Assembly: GCA_963974445.1 (NCBI GenBank)
Contig: CAXBDI010000004.1
Span: 1 to 64,000 of the forward strand
DNA length: 64,000 nucleotides
DNA from: JACKII01 sp963974445
GTDB lineage: Bacteria; Pseudomonadota; Alphaproteobacteria; Bin95
Reading direction: 5' to 3'
Program-made: the position numbers and the translations under genes
In this document: positions 25,985 to 36,011 of the stretch, in pieces
How positions within the stretch are numbered: position 1 is the stretch's first letter
How the letters are laid out: every line of letters begins with the position of its first letter
The notes under the pieces: model-generated
Seen by the model: the letters and a program-made list of their open reading frames with translations, nothing else
Databases searched by the model: none
Told to the model about the DNA's origin: nothing

Positions 25985-27073
25985 CTAGCCGGTCCTCGCT
26001 GCGGCATGCGCAGGCAAATACGTGCGGGCATAGCGCTGCCCGAGGCTTGTGAGGATTTCATAGCCGATGGTGCCGGCCATGTCTGCCAGTGTGTCGGCGG
26101 ACTGGTTGGGGCCGATGATCTCAGCCCAGTCGCCAGGCTTTGGCCGGCGGGCCAGGTGCGAGGCGTCGATGACGATGGAATCCATTGACACCCTGCCGGC
26201 GACAGGGGCCGCCTCGCCGTCAAAGTAAACCTCGCCGCGATTCGAGAGCGTCCGGTGCAGCCCGTCGGCGTAGCCGAGGCCGACCGTCGCCAGCACCTGC
26301 CCCTGCTTGGCTGCAGCGGACGCGCCATAGCCGACGGTTCCCGCCGCCGAAACCTGCCGCACCTGCAACACCTGCACCTCCAGCGTGATCACCCGCCGCA
26401 TCGGGTTGGCGGCGTAAGGTGTCGGGTTCAGGCCGTAGAGCGCCATGCCAGGCCGCACCAGATCGCCGCGAAACGCCTCACCCAGGAAAATCCCGCTGGA
26501 ATTGCCGAGGCTGAGCGGCAGCCTGGCCGCCGTCGCCGCTTGCATCGCCATATCCCGCTGCGTACGGTTCAGCGGATGGTCGCGCTCGTCGGCGCAGGCG
26601 TAGTGGCTCATCAGGCCAGCGATGCCATACGCTTTCCAGTCCGGTTGTTTAGCGACGAGGTCTTGCCAGTCGGTCGCGGACAAGCCCAGCCGGTTCATGC
26701 CGGTATCCAGATGCAGCCAGGCCGGATGCGGAGCGCCCTGAGCCCGCCATGCCTCGACCGCGGCCAGGTGATTGAGGACCGGTGTCAGGCGATGCGCGAT
26801 CAACTCGTCCACATGCGGCTCCACCTGCTCGCTGAGCACGATGATTGCCACATCGGGCAGGTACGCCCGCAAAGCTACGCCCTCTGCCAAGGAGGCGACG
26901 AAGAACGTTTCACACCCGGCGGCGTTGAGCGCCTGGGCGACGGGCGTCATCCCCAAGCCATAGGCATCGGCCTTGACCACCGCCGCCGTCTCGGCCGGCG
27001 ACGCCAAGGCGGCCAACTGTTGCCAATTGGCGACGACCGCGGCCAGGTCAATGGTCAGCCGGCCTAACCCCAT
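25985..27073 (-). CDS. alr: Alanine racemase
   Basis: Alr interconverts L- and D-alanine to supply peptidoglycan precursors. The 362-residue protein has the PLP lysine in AAVVKADAYGLG (Lys34), the HLDTGMNRLGL barrel motif, and the second-base tyrosine in AGTVGYGASAA with the C-terminal beta domain around VSMDSIVID. It lies 3 bases after dnaB and abuts mlaE. This dnaB-alr-mlaE order places cell-wall precursor supply beside replication in one leftward array. Confidence 0.95.
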   Translation of the reverse strand: MGLGRLTIDLAAVVANWQQLAALASPAETAAVVKADAYGLGMTPVAQALNAAGCETFFVASLAEGVALRAYLPDVAIIVLSEQVEPHVDELIAHRLTPVLNHLAAVEAWRAQGAPHPAWLHLDTGMNRLGLSATDWQDLVAKQPDWKAYGIAGLMSHYACADERDHPLNRTQRDMAMQAATAARLPLSLGNSSGIFLGEAFRGDLVRPGMALYGLNPTPYAANPMRRVITLEVQVLQVRQVSAAGTVGYGASAAAKQGQVLATVGLGYADGLHRTLSNRGEVYFDGEAAPVAGRVSMDSIVIDASHLARRPKPGDWAEIIGPNQSADTLADMAGTIGYEILTSLGQRYARTYLPAHAAARTG

Positions 27074-27076
27074 GAG

Positions 27077-28579
27077 TTAGTAGAACCCATCGTCCTCGCC
27101 ACTGTCGGAGACGTAGTCGCGGAAGCGGGTGAACTCGCCGTCGAAGAACATCTTGACCCGGTCGGTCGGGCCGTGCCGTTGCTTGGCGATGATCACTTCG
27201 GCAAGGTTGTGGACGCGGTCCATATCCTGCTGCCACTTGTCGTAGGCCTCGGTGCCCGGGTCGGGCTCCTTGCGGCTCAGATAGTAGTCCTCGCGGTAGA
27301 TGAACATGACCACATCGGCGTCCTGTTCAATCGAGCCGGATTCCCGCAGGTCGGCGAGTAGCGGTCGTTTATCCTCCCGTTGCTCCACCTGCCGCGAAAG
27401 CTGCGATAGCGCGATCACCGGAACGTCGAGTTCTTTGGCGATGGATTTCAGGCCCCGGGTAATCTCCGATACCTCCTGCACCCGCCCGTCGGAGCGGGAG
27501 CTGGCCGTGCCTTGCATGAGTTGCAGGTAATCGACGACGATTAGGTCCAGCGCGCCATGGGTTCGCATCAACCGGCGGGCGCGGGTGCGCAGGTTGGCGA
27601 CCGTGATCGCCGGCGTGTCGTCCAGGAACAGCGACAGCGAGTTCAGCCGCTGGCTCGCCTCGAACACCGCCTCGAACTGGGCTTGATTGATGGCGCCGCG
27701 GCGGATGGCGTCGGAGGGCACGCCGGATTGCTCGCCCAGAATACGCAAGGCCAGCTGCTCCGACGACATCTCCAGCGAGAAAAAGGCAACGTTGTGCCCA
27801 TCCCGCTCGATCAGTGTGCCGGCCTCATCGCGCTCGGCGCTGGAGGATGCCGCAGCGTTGAAGGCGATGTTGGTCGCCAACGCCGACTTGCCCATGGCCG
27901 GACGCGCCGCCAGGATCAGCAGGTCGGACTTCTGCAACCCGCCCAACAGCCGGTCCAAATCCTTAAACCCGCTGGTGATGCCGGTCAGCCGCCCTTCGCG
28001 CTGATAGGCGGCCTCCACCATCTTCAGCGTGTCTTTCAGCGTGCTGCTGAAGGGGCGGAAGTCGCCGCTGCCATTGCCGGTGGCGGCCAGGTTGAACAGG
28101 TGCTGCTCCGCCGCCTCGATCTGCTCGACCGCGTCTTGTTCGTTGTCAGGCCGGAAGGCGTCGTTGACCACGTCCTCGCCCAACGCGATCAGCGAGCGGC
28201 GCAGATGCAGATCGTAGATCAGTTGGCCATAGTGCTTGGGATCGATGATCGTCAGCGCGTTCGCCGCCAGTTCCGCCAGATACTGCACGCCGCCCAGTTC
28301 CGTCAGGCTCTCCTCCTGGCCAAGCACGTGCTTCAGCGTGCGGGCGTCGGCGGTGCCGCCGCTCTCAACCACCCGCTTCAGGGCTGCATAGATTTTCTGG
28401 TGAGCAGGATCGGCAAAATGCTCCGACAGCAGAAAGTCGCCGACCTTGTCGAAGGCGTTGTTATTGGCCAGCAACGTGCCGAGCAGCGCCATCTCCGCAT
28501 CGAGATTGGCGGGCGGCTCCCGGCTGGGCGTGGCGAACGAACCGGCGATGGGCAGGGACAGAGGCGATGCAATATTCAT
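27077..28579 (-). CDS. dnaB: Replicative DNA helicase DnaB
   Basis: DnaB is the hexameric helicase that unwinds DNA at the fork. The 500-residue protein has the N-terminal helical domain (NLDAEMALLGTLLANNNAFDKV in part), the linker, and a RecA-like core with Walker A LAARPAMGKSALATN, the FFSLEMSSEQLALR segment, Walker B LDLIVVDYLQLM and the arginine-containing DLRESGSIEQDADVVMF. No intein is present. The ATG at 28579 is preferred to one three codons upstream, since homologues begin near there. No rplI or rpsR is seen upstream. Confidence 0.96.
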   Translation of the reverse strand: MNIASPLSLPIAGSFATPSREPPANLDAEMALLGTLLANNNAFDKVGDFLLSEHFADPAHQKIYAALKRVVESGGTADARTLKHVLGQEESLTELGGVQYLAELAANALTIIDPKHYGQLIYDLHLRRSLIALGEDVVNDAFRPDNEQDAVEQIEAAEQHLFNLAATGNGSGDFRPFSSTLKDTLKMVEAAYQREGRLTGITSGFKDLDRLLGGLQKSDLLILAARPAMGKSALATNIAFNAAASSSAERDEAGTLIERDGHNVAFFSLEMSSEQLALRILGEQSGVPSDAIRRGAINQAQFEAVFEASQRLNSLSLFLDDTPAITVANLRTRARRLMRTHGALDLIVVDYLQLMQGTASSRSDGRVQEVSEITRGLKSIAKELDVPVIALSQLSRQVEQREDKRPLLADLRESGSIEQDADVVMFIYREDYYLSRKEPDPGTEAYDKWQQDMDRVHNLAEVIIAKQRHGPTDRVKMFFDGEFTRFRDYVSDSGEDDGFY

Positions 28580-28678
28580 GCGGCGCACCCTATCCGATTC
28601 GATGCTGCTCCGTTAGCGAGTCGCGAGGTCCACGGTCATGAAATCACGTGAATCAGGTGCACAACTCGCCGGTAAAAC

Positions 28679-29056
28679 CTAGGCAGTCATCCGGTCCAAC
28701 GCGGATTGCAACCGCTGGCCCAGATCGTCGCCCGCCTGCTGCTTGACGATGTCGGCAAGAGCCCGGTCGAAGCCGGACAGCTTTTCGTGACCCAACAATG
28801 CGTTCAGCCCATGCACGCCGGATGCGGGCGTGCCGCTCAGCAGACCGCTCGCCTCGCCCATTAAACCGCGACCGCCGCCGCCGCTGCCGGCAGCCTCGAC
28901 ATCGCCCAAGCCGTCGATCTTGTTCTCCAGTTCGCTGGCCAAGTGCCCTTCATTGCTCTCATGCAATGCTTGCATCACCATCGCTACCGTCTGGCGCGCC
29001 AGGGCGTGATCGATATGGAAGCGTTTCGCGAGGCTGTCGACCAGGTCGTCGAGCAT
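28679..29056 (-). CDS. Hypothetical protein, 125 aa
   Basis: I do not recognise this protein with confidence. It begins MLDDLVDSLAKRFHID, followed by a helical ALARQTVAMVMQALHES stretch. A glycine-rich linker (AAGSGGGGRGLMG) leads to a C-terminal helical region with ADIVKQQAGDDLGQRLQ. It has no signal peptide or membrane segment. The overall form, a helical head and a glycine-rich hinge, is seen in DUF937/DUF2780-like small proteins, but this is only a resemblance. The start at 29056 has a GGAG 10 bases upstream. It lies about 100 bases before dnaB in the same direction. Confidence 0.6.
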   Translation of the reverse strand: MLDDLVDSLAKRFHIDHALARQTVAMVMQALHESNEGHLASELENKIDGLGDVEAAGSGGGGRGLMGEASGLLSGTPASGVHGLNALLGHEKLSGFDRALADIVKQQAGDDLGQRLQSALDRMTA

Positions 29057-29206
29057 GGCCGCATATCTCCTATGAGCTAAAATTACGGGGCCGCATCGCG
29101 CCACCAGCGTGATAGTAAAGCGAACCCGCTACGCCGCCGCCTTGACACAGGTCATCCGGGGATGGCTTCTGCATTATAATGCCAAAAATATCGGAGACAC
29201 TCACCA

Positions 29207-29914
29207 ATGGCCGCCAAATTGACCGAAGCCGACCTCGCCGCACTGCGCGCGCTGGACACGCCGACCGTGTGCAACGCGCTGGAGGAGATCGACGCAAAGT
29301 TCCGCGACCGCGGCTTCACGACGGAGCCGCTGGTCTGCCCCTTCCCGCACCTGCCGCCGATTGTCGGCTACGCCCGCACTGCCTCGTGCCGCAGCATCAA
29401 CCCCGGCGCGAAGAGCGGTGCTGCGTCAACCGAGATGCGGGTCAACTACTACGCCTATGTCAACGACGGCGACGAGCCGAAAATCAGCGTCATCCAGGAC
29501 CTCGACGGCGGCGGCCGTGGCCATGGGGCGTTCTGGGGCGAGGTGCAGTCGAACGTGCACAAGGCGCTGGGCTGCCTCGGCGTCGTCACCGACGGCTGCA
29601 TCCGCGATATTCCGGATTGGGCCGACGGTTTTCAGGCGCTAGCCGGCTCGATCAAACCCAGCCATGCCCATGTGCACGCCGTCGACTTCGGCGGCCAGGT
29701 GATGATCTCCGGCATGATCGTCAACCACGGCGACCTGATCCACGCGGACCAGCACGGCGCCGTCGTCATCCCGCTGGAGGTCGCCCGCGAAGTGCCCGCC
29801 GCCGCGGCCCGCATCGCAGTCAAGGAGAAGGTGATCCTGGACATCGCCAAGTCGCCTGACTTCTCGTTCGAGAAACTGCGCGCCGCCATCGCCGGGCCGA
29901 AAGACATCCACTGA
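29207..29914 (+). CDS. RraA-family aldolase or decarboxylase-like protein
   Basis: The 235-residue protein has the RraA / 4-hydroxy-4-methyl-2-oxoglutarate aldolase fold. Diagnostic segments are TPTVCNALEE near the start, the loop GAFWGEVQSNVHKALGC, the metal-site motif GVVTDGCIRDIP (Gly-x-x-x-Asp-Gly-x-x-Arg-Asp) and GDLIHADQHGAVVIP. The aspartates suggest divalent-metal-dependent aldolase or oxaloacetate decarboxylase activity rather than RNase E inhibition, which is specific to the E. coli group. It is longer than classical RraA (about 160 residues). Its stop overlaps the next gene's ATG by one base, so the two are coupled. Confidence 0.85.
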   Translation: MAAKLTEADLAALRALDTPTVCNALEEIDAKFRDRGFTTEPLVCPFPHLPPIVGYARTASCRSINPGAKSGAASTEMRVNYYAYVNDGDEPKISVIQDLDGGGRGHGAFWGEVQSNVHKALGCLGVVTDGCIRDIPDWADGFQALAGSIKPSHAHVHAVDFGGQVMISGMIVNHGDLIHADQHGAVVIPLEVAREVPAAAARIAVKEKVILDIAKSPDFSFEKLRAAIAGPKDIH

Positions 29915-30437
29915 TGCCACGGCTACACCCCTTCGCCATTGCCGCGACCCTAGCGATGGTCGTGCTGATCGTCGTCTCCAACATCGCGGTGGAGATACCG
30001 ATCAACGATTGGCTGACTTGGGGTGCGTTAACCTATCCCGTCTGCTTTCTGGTCACCGACCTGACCAACCGCAGATTAGGGCCGAGTACCGCCCGGCGCG
30101 TCGTCTATGTCGGGTTTGCCGCCGGCGTGGCGATGTCGCTGGTCTTCGCGAACGAGCGCATCGCCCTTGCCTCCGGCACCGCCTTCCTGCTGGCGCAACT
30201 GCTGGATATCAGCGTGTTCGACCGCCTGCGCCGCAGCGCGTGGTGGCATGCGCCGCTGGTATCCTCGTTGCTGGGGTCGGCGGTGGATACGGCGCTGTTC
30301 TTCAGCCTGGCCTTCGCCTTTACCGGCCTGCCCTGGATCACCTGGGGCATCGGCGATTTCGGCGTGAAGATCGCGGTCGCGCTGGCGATGCTCATCCCAT
30401 TCCGCCTGCTGATGCCAAGTCTGCGACCGGCTCAACT

Positions 30438-30441
<4 letters not shown>
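29914..30441 (+). CDS. VUT-family (YhhQ-like) queuosine precursor transporter
   Basis: The 175-residue membrane protein has about six hydrophobic segments and family motifs: VVSNIAVEIP, the YPVCFLVTDLTNRRLGP segment (Asp-Leu-Thr/Ile-Asn) and SSLLGSAVDTALFF. YhhQ imports queuosine precursors such as preQ0 and preQ1 for tRNA modification. The ATG shares its A with the stop of the RraA-like gene. Its last four bases overlap the end of the convergent rlmN gene. Another small heterocycle could be the cargo. Confidence 0.85.
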
Positions 30442-31603
<1,162 letters not shown>

Positions 31604-31619
<16 letters not shown>

Positions 31620-32119
31620 TCCGCGTCAATCTTGTTCAAGGCGGCGGTGACGCCGCTCAGCGAATAGGTGTCGGTCGTCAGCGTGCCACGGCTGGAGGTC
31701 CCCTTTACGACCATGGTGGCGCCGGCTTTCATGGCTTTGATCAGGCCGCTTTCGTCCTTCTGAAAGACCCAGGCGGCATCGCCCTCCGAATAGAATTTGA
31801 ACTGGCTTTTGCCGATGGTCGCCGTCGGCTCGTTACCCTTTTTGTACGTATAGCCGGCGATGACGCTGACCTCGTCGAACACATTGCCTTGCGGGCGGTG
31901 GGTGATCAGGAAATAGGCGGGGTCGCGGTTGGTGTAGTTGCCCTTTTCCTTCTTCGGCTCCGAGACGACATAGCAGATCTTGCCGCCCGGATCGTCGAAT
32001 GTGTATGCCCGCCAGTCCTTAAACGTGCCGACCTGAACCGGGTCCGCCGCGATTGCGGCAGCCGGAAGTAATGTCCCCATGGCCACGACAGCAATAAATT
32101 TCAGCGATTTCAGCTTCAT
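31604..32119 (-). CDS. IalB-like (invasion-associated locus B) exported protein
   Basis: The 171-residue protein has a signal peptide (MKLKSLKFIAVVAMGTLL, cleavage near AIAADPVQV) and an IalB-like core: FKDWRAYTFDD, KICYVVSEPKK and FLITHRP, with a lone late cysteine in AECNRK. Alphaproteobacteria carry these small periplasmic proteins widely; they were named from Bartonella but are not restricted to pathogens, and their biochemical role is unknown. The start at 32119 follows GAGGGAAGC. A long in-frame extension upstream lacks coding character and overlaps the divergent promoter region. Confidence 0.8.
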
Positions 32120-32303
32120 GTGCTTCCCTCTGTTCCACCACTCTTTTGACCGAAATACACTCGAGAGGCAGATTTGCTCGCGGACCATAGTGAAGTTACA
32201 TTGGCGGGCCAAGGGCCCATGCCTGAGACGCCATCGCGCAGCGGTCTGCCGGACCTCGGCCCTGTATGCTGTGCTTGCCGTAGCGAAACCGGAGATACCA
32301 AGA

Positions 32304-33335
32304 ATGCGCGCCGTTTGGGTGGAAGATTGGAAACCGTTCGAGCAATTGCAACTGGAGCAGGTGCCGAATCCTGTGATCGGCCCGCGCCAAGTCCGGGTTA
32401 GGACACAGGCAGCCGGTGTCAGTTTCGCGACCAGCCTGGTGGTCGAAGGCAAATATCAGCGCAAACCGCCCCGCCCCTTCGCCCCCGGTACGGAGGTTGC
32501 GGGCATCGTAACAGAGATCGGGTCCGAGGTGACCCGGTTCAAGCCTGGCGATCGGGTCTGCTCGGTCCTGGATTGGGGTGGCTTGGCTGACGAAGCCGCA
32601 GCGTTCGAGGTCAACACCTACAAAATCCCAGACGGCATGCCGTTCCCCGAAGCGATCTGCCTCACCAATTCCTATGGCACGAGTGCGGCGGCCTTCACCT
32701 GGCCTCACTTGCTCCAGGTGAAGCGGGGAGATTGGGTGCTGGTGCATGGTGCTGCGGGTGGCGTTGGTATTGCGGCGGTAGAGATCGGCAAGATTCTCGG
32801 CGCGACCATCATCGCCACTGCAAGCTCCGACGAAAAGCTGGAGCTAGTGAAGGCGCATGGCGCGGATCACACCATCAATTATCGCCATGAAAATTTCCGG
32901 GACCGCGTGCTGGAAATCACTAATGGCCGTGGCGTCGATGCCGTCTATGACCCCGTCGGCGGCGACGTGTTCATGCAGTCTCTACGCTGCATGGCACCGG
33001 AAGGCCGGATCATGCCGGTCGGCTTTGCCAGCGGCACGATCCAGCAAATTCCGGCCAATATCCTGTTGGTGAAGAACCTGACGGTCTGCGGACTCAATGC
33101 AGGCTACTATGTCGGTTGGTCGCCAAACGATGTCCGCTACGAATACGAAGACCGGATGCGGGCGTTAATGACCTTGATTTTTGATTGGTTTGAGGCTGGC
33201 CAGATCAACCCCGTCTCCGGCGGTGTCCTCCCACTGGAACGCTTCCAGGATGCCATGGCAGAAGTGTTGGGCCGACGGGCGCAAGGCCGTATTTCCATCG
33301 TGATGAACGAAGAAGCGCAGAAGCACGGCTTTTGA
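32304..33335 (+). CDS. NADPH:quinone oxidoreductase-type MDR protein
   Basis: The 343-residue zinc-free medium-chain reductase has the N-terminal GroES-like domain (APGTEVAGIVTEIGSEV), the NAD(P) motif HGAAGGVGIAAVEIGK and VDAVYDPVGGD. The zinc-ligand cysteines of alcohol dehydrogenases are absent, fitting quinone or enoyl reduction by NADPH. The ATG at 32304 has GGAG 9 bases upstream; the longer frame from 32079 is not supported. It is the first gene of a tight run with folK, the DHPS-like gene and a methyltransferase (gaps of 10, 7 and 10 bases). Confidence 0.87.
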   Translation: MRAVWVEDWKPFEQLQLEQVPNPVIGPRQVRVRTQAAGVSFATSLVVEGKYQRKPPRPFAPGTEVAGIVTEIGSEVTRFKPGDRVCSVLDWGGLADEAAAFEVNTYKIPDGMPFPEAICLTNSYGTSAAAFTWPHLLQVKRGDWVLVHGAAGGVGIAAVEIGKILGATIIATASSDEKLELVKAHGADHTINYRHENFRDRVLEITNGRGVDAVYDPVGGDVFMQSLRCMAPEGRIMPVGFASGTIQQIPANILLVKNLTVCGLNAGYYVGWSPNDVRYEYEDRMRALMTLIFDWFEAGQINPVSGGVLPLERFQDAMAEVLGRRAQGRISIVMNEEAQKHGF

Positions 33336-33345
33336 AGGACTTCCC

Positions 33346-33855
33346 ATGTCCGCTGTCACTGCCACCATCTCCTTCGGCAGTAATCTGGGCGACCGGCATG
33401 CGACGCTTGCCGGCGCCTACGCCGCGTTCTGCGCCGCGCCTGAGATCGAACCGCTCGCCGCCTCGCGCCTGTACGAGACCGCGCCGGTCGGCGGGCCTGG
33501 CGGACAGGGGCGCTTTCTGAATAGTGTGCTGAAGGTCGCAACGTCCCTCGACCCGCATGCTTTGTTGGCTCATTGCATGGCGGTGGAGCAGCAGTTCCAG
33601 CGTGAGCGCAACATCCGTTGGGATGCGCGCACGCTCGATCTCGACGTGTTGCTGTATGGTGAGCGTATCATCACGACCGCTGATCTGGAGGTACCGCACC
33701 CGCGGATGCACTTGCGCCGGTTCGTGCTGGTTCCCTTGACCGATATTGCCGCCGACGTGACGCACCCGGCCTTGGGCGAATCCATCGCAGACTTGCTGGC
33801 AAAGCTGCCGGTGGAGCCCGGCGACGTCTATCCGATCGCCGACACCTGGACGTGA
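33346..33855 (+). CDS. folK: HPPK, 6-hydroxymethyl-dihydropterin pyrophosphokinase
   Basis: The 169-residue enzyme transfers pyrophosphate from ATP to 6-hydroxymethyl-7,8-dihydropterin, the step before dihydropteroate synthase. Family features are FGSNLGDRHATL at the start, RLYETAPVGGPG, the metal- and ATP-binding NIRWDARTLDLDVLLYG (two aspartates) and VPHPRMHLRRFVLVPL. The stop lies 7 bases before the DHPS-like gene, so successive action is a natural reading. Confidence 0.92.
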   Translation: MSAVTATISFGSNLGDRHATLAGAYAAFCAAPEIEPLAASRLYETAPVGGPGGQGRFLNSVLKVATSLDPHALLAHCMAVEQQFQRERNIRWDARTLDLDVLLYGERIITTADLEVPHPRMHLRRFVLVPLTDIAADVTHPALGESIADLLAKLPVEPGDVYPIADTWT

Positions 33856-33862
33856 TAATACC

Positions 33863-34756
33863 ATGATCAACGCCGACCAGATATTCGCCCGCTGGCAGAA
33901 ACACAGTGACGCCCTCGCCGCCCCCGTGCGCACCGTAGCCCTGCCGAATCTCGGCCTGACATTCAAAGACCGCGCCTACCAGATGGGTGTCGTGAATTTC
34001 AGCCGCGACAGCTCCTATCGCGAAAGCGTCGTGTTCAGCCAGGAACAGGCGGACTATCGCTGCGATAAGCTGGTGCTGGAAGGCGCTACCATCCTCGACC
34101 TTGGCGCGGAATCGGTTGGCGATTTCGCATCCCGCGTCGATGCCAAGCGCCAGATCAAGACGCTGCTACCGACCATCCGCCGCCTCGCCGAAAAGGGCGT
34201 GCCCGCCTCCGTCGAGACCTACTATCCAGAGGTGGCGGAGGCGGCGCTGGAAGCCGGCGCGGCGATCATCAACCTGACCGGACGCGATGAAGACGGCGAG
34301 ATTTACAAGCTCTGCGCTAAGCACAAGGCTGGCCTGATCCTCTGCTACATGGCTGGGCGCAATGTCCGCGATAACAAGGCCTTGCCCAGCCGTGAGGCGC
34401 TGATCGATGCGCAGTTCGACTTCTTCCACGAACAGTTGGACAAAGCCACCGCCCTGGGCGTCGAGACCATCTGGGTCGATCCGGGCCTGGGCTTCTACAA
34501 CAACCTGCCGGACGGGCCGGGGCGGGTGGCGTTTCAGATCGAGAACGCGCTGGAGGCGTTCCGCTTCCGCACCCTTGGCTGGCCGATCTGCCTGACGCTG
34601 GCCTCGCCGGTCTACTGGTTCCGGGAGGAGGTGCGGGTCGCCGAAACCGCCTATGCCATGCTGTGCATGTTGTCGAAAGCCAACCTGATCCGCAGCCACG
34701 AGGTCGCGCGTGTGACGCCAATTCTGGCGGCGCAGGACCTGGTGCCGGCCTGGTGA
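33863..34756 (+). CDS. Divergent dihydropteroate-synthase-like TIM-barrel protein
   Basis: The 297-residue protein is recognisably DHPS-like but strongly diverged. MGVVNFSRDSSYRES stands where MGILNVTPDSFSDGG is usual, ILDLGAESVGDFASR for the pterin-site GGESTRPG, INLTGRDEDG for INDVSG, and VDPGLGFYNN for DPGIGF. The substrate-binding serine-arginine-lysine motif is replaced by ASPVYWFREEVR. The final RSHEVARV matches the RVHDV motif. It follows folK directly. It may be a true but atypical folP, or a pterin-binding enzyme of another pathway. The missing lysine argues for caution. Confidence 0.65.
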   Translation: MINADQIFARWQKHSDALAAPVRTVALPNLGLTFKDRAYQMGVVNFSRDSSYRESVVFSQEQADYRCDKLVLEGATILDLGAESVGDFASRVDAKRQIKTLLPTIRRLAEKGVPASVETYYPEVAEAALEAGAAIINLTGRDEDGEIYKLCAKHKAGLILCYMAGRNVRDNKALPSREALIDAQFDFFHEQLDKATALGVETIWVDPGLGFYNNLPDGPGRVAFQIENALEAFRFRTLGWPICLTLASPVYWFREEVRVAETAYAMLCMLSKANLIRSHEVARVTPILAAQDLVPAW

Positions 34757-34766
34757 GCCTGCAGCC

Positions 34767-36011
34767 GTGACCGAGCGCGACCGGCTCGTCGCCGGCCAGT
34801 ACGAGGCCTATCCCTATCCCGACCGCAAGCCGGCGGACGAGCGCAAGCGCCTGATCGAGGGCTCGCCCTCCGCCCTGCCGGAGCTAACGCACTATCTGTT
34901 CCACGGCGAAACGCCCAACCCCTTCCGCGCCCTGATCGCCGGCGGCGGCACCGGCGACGCCGCGATCATGTTGGCCCAGCATTGCGCGAGCGCGGGGCTG
35001 GATGCGGAGATCGTCTACCTCGATATGTCCGCCGCCGCCCGGGCTGTGACCGAGGCCAGAGCCAAGGTGCGCGGGCTCACCAATCTGCGTTACGTCACCG
35101 GCTCATTGTTGGAGGTGGGTACGCTGGCGCCCGGACCCTACGACTACATCGATTGCTGCGGCGTGCTGCACCATCTGGAGCAACCGGGGGACGGCCTGAA
35201 GGCGCTGGCCGGGCAGTTGAAGCCCGCCGGCGGCATGGGGCTGATGGTGTATGGCGCGCTTGGCCGCCGCGGCGTCTATGAGACGCAGGCGCTGCTGCGC
35301 CATCTCGCCCCGCCGGACCGGCCCGACCGGGAGCGGCTGACCCAAACCCGCCGCCTGTTGGAGGCGCTGCCCCGCACCAACTGGTTGCGCCGCAACCCCT
35401 TCGTCCAGGATCACCGCGAGGCGGGAGACGCCGGCCTCTACGACCTGCTGCTGCACGCCCGCGACCGGGCCTATACGGTTGAAGAGTTGGCCGAATTCGT
35501 GGGCGCGGCGGAGTTAAACATCGCCGCATTCATCGAACCGGCCCGTTACGATCCCGCGACGTACCTGCGCGATCCGCGTTTGTTGGCACCGTTGCAAGTA
35601 CTTGATCCAATTGCCCGAGCCGCCGCGGCGGAGGCTTTGTGCGGCAACCTCCGCAAGCACATAGTGTACCTGACCCCGGCGGGCGGGCGCCAGGGCCGCA
35701 CGGCCGATCCGGCAGACCGTTCCCTGGTGCCGGTACTGCCGCGCCACGCGCCGGAGGTTTTGGCCAAAGCGCTGCGCAGTGGCAGCCTGAGCGTCGATCT
35801 TGAGGGCTTTCCGGCCAAGTTCCCCGCTCCCCCTCGCGCCGCCGCCATCGTGCAGCGGATGGATGGAAGGCGCTCTATCACCGCTATTCTCGGCGAATTG
35901 CGCGCCGCCGATCTGGCTCTTAGTGAGGATGCGGCGACGGAGGCGTTCAATGCGGTCTACCGGCTGTTGAACGGGCTGAACCTGCTGTTGTTGCGACGAT
36001 CCCGCGCTTAG
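34767..36011 (+). CDS. SAM-dependent methyltransferase with C-terminal PqqD-like region
   Basis: The 414-residue protein starts at a GTG, 10 bases after the DHPS-like gene. An N-terminal class I methyltransferase fold has motif I ALIAGGGTGDAAIMLAQ (about 55-71), the acidic IVYLDMS and the YDYIDCCGVLHHLEQPG segment, close to ubiE/COQ3-like enzymes. The last 90 or so residues include FPAPPRAAAIVQRMDGRRSI and FNAVYRLLNGLNLLLL, resembling a PqqD-like or winged-helix peptide-binding domain. This combination suggests methylation of a large or carrier-bound substrate. I do not know the product. Confidence 0.7.
   Translation: MTERDRLVAGQYEAYPYPDRKPADERKRLIEGSPSALPELTHYLFHGETPNPFRALIAGGGTGDAAIMLAQHCASAGLDAEIVYLDMSAAARAVTEARAKVRGLTNLRYVTGSLLEVGTLAPGPYDYIDCCGVLHHLEQPGDGLKALAGQLKPAGGMGLMVYGALGRRGVYETQALLRHLAPPDRPDRERLTQTRRLLEALPRTNWLRRNPFVQDHREAGDAGLYDLLLHARDRAYTVEELAEFVGAAELNIAAFIEPARYDPATYLRDPRLLAPLQVLDPIARAAAAEALCGNLRKHIVYLTPAGGRQGRTADPADRSLVPVLPRHAPEVLAKALRSGSLSVDLEGFPAKFPAPPRAAAIVQRMDGRRSITAILGELRAADLALSEDAATEAFNAVYRLLNGLNLLLLRRSRA

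Noticed and set aside
29142..29180. TTGACA and TATAAT before the RraA-like gene
   Set aside because: The hexamers are 27 bases apart, too far for a normal sigma-70 promoter. One may be used with a different partner, but I cannot show it.
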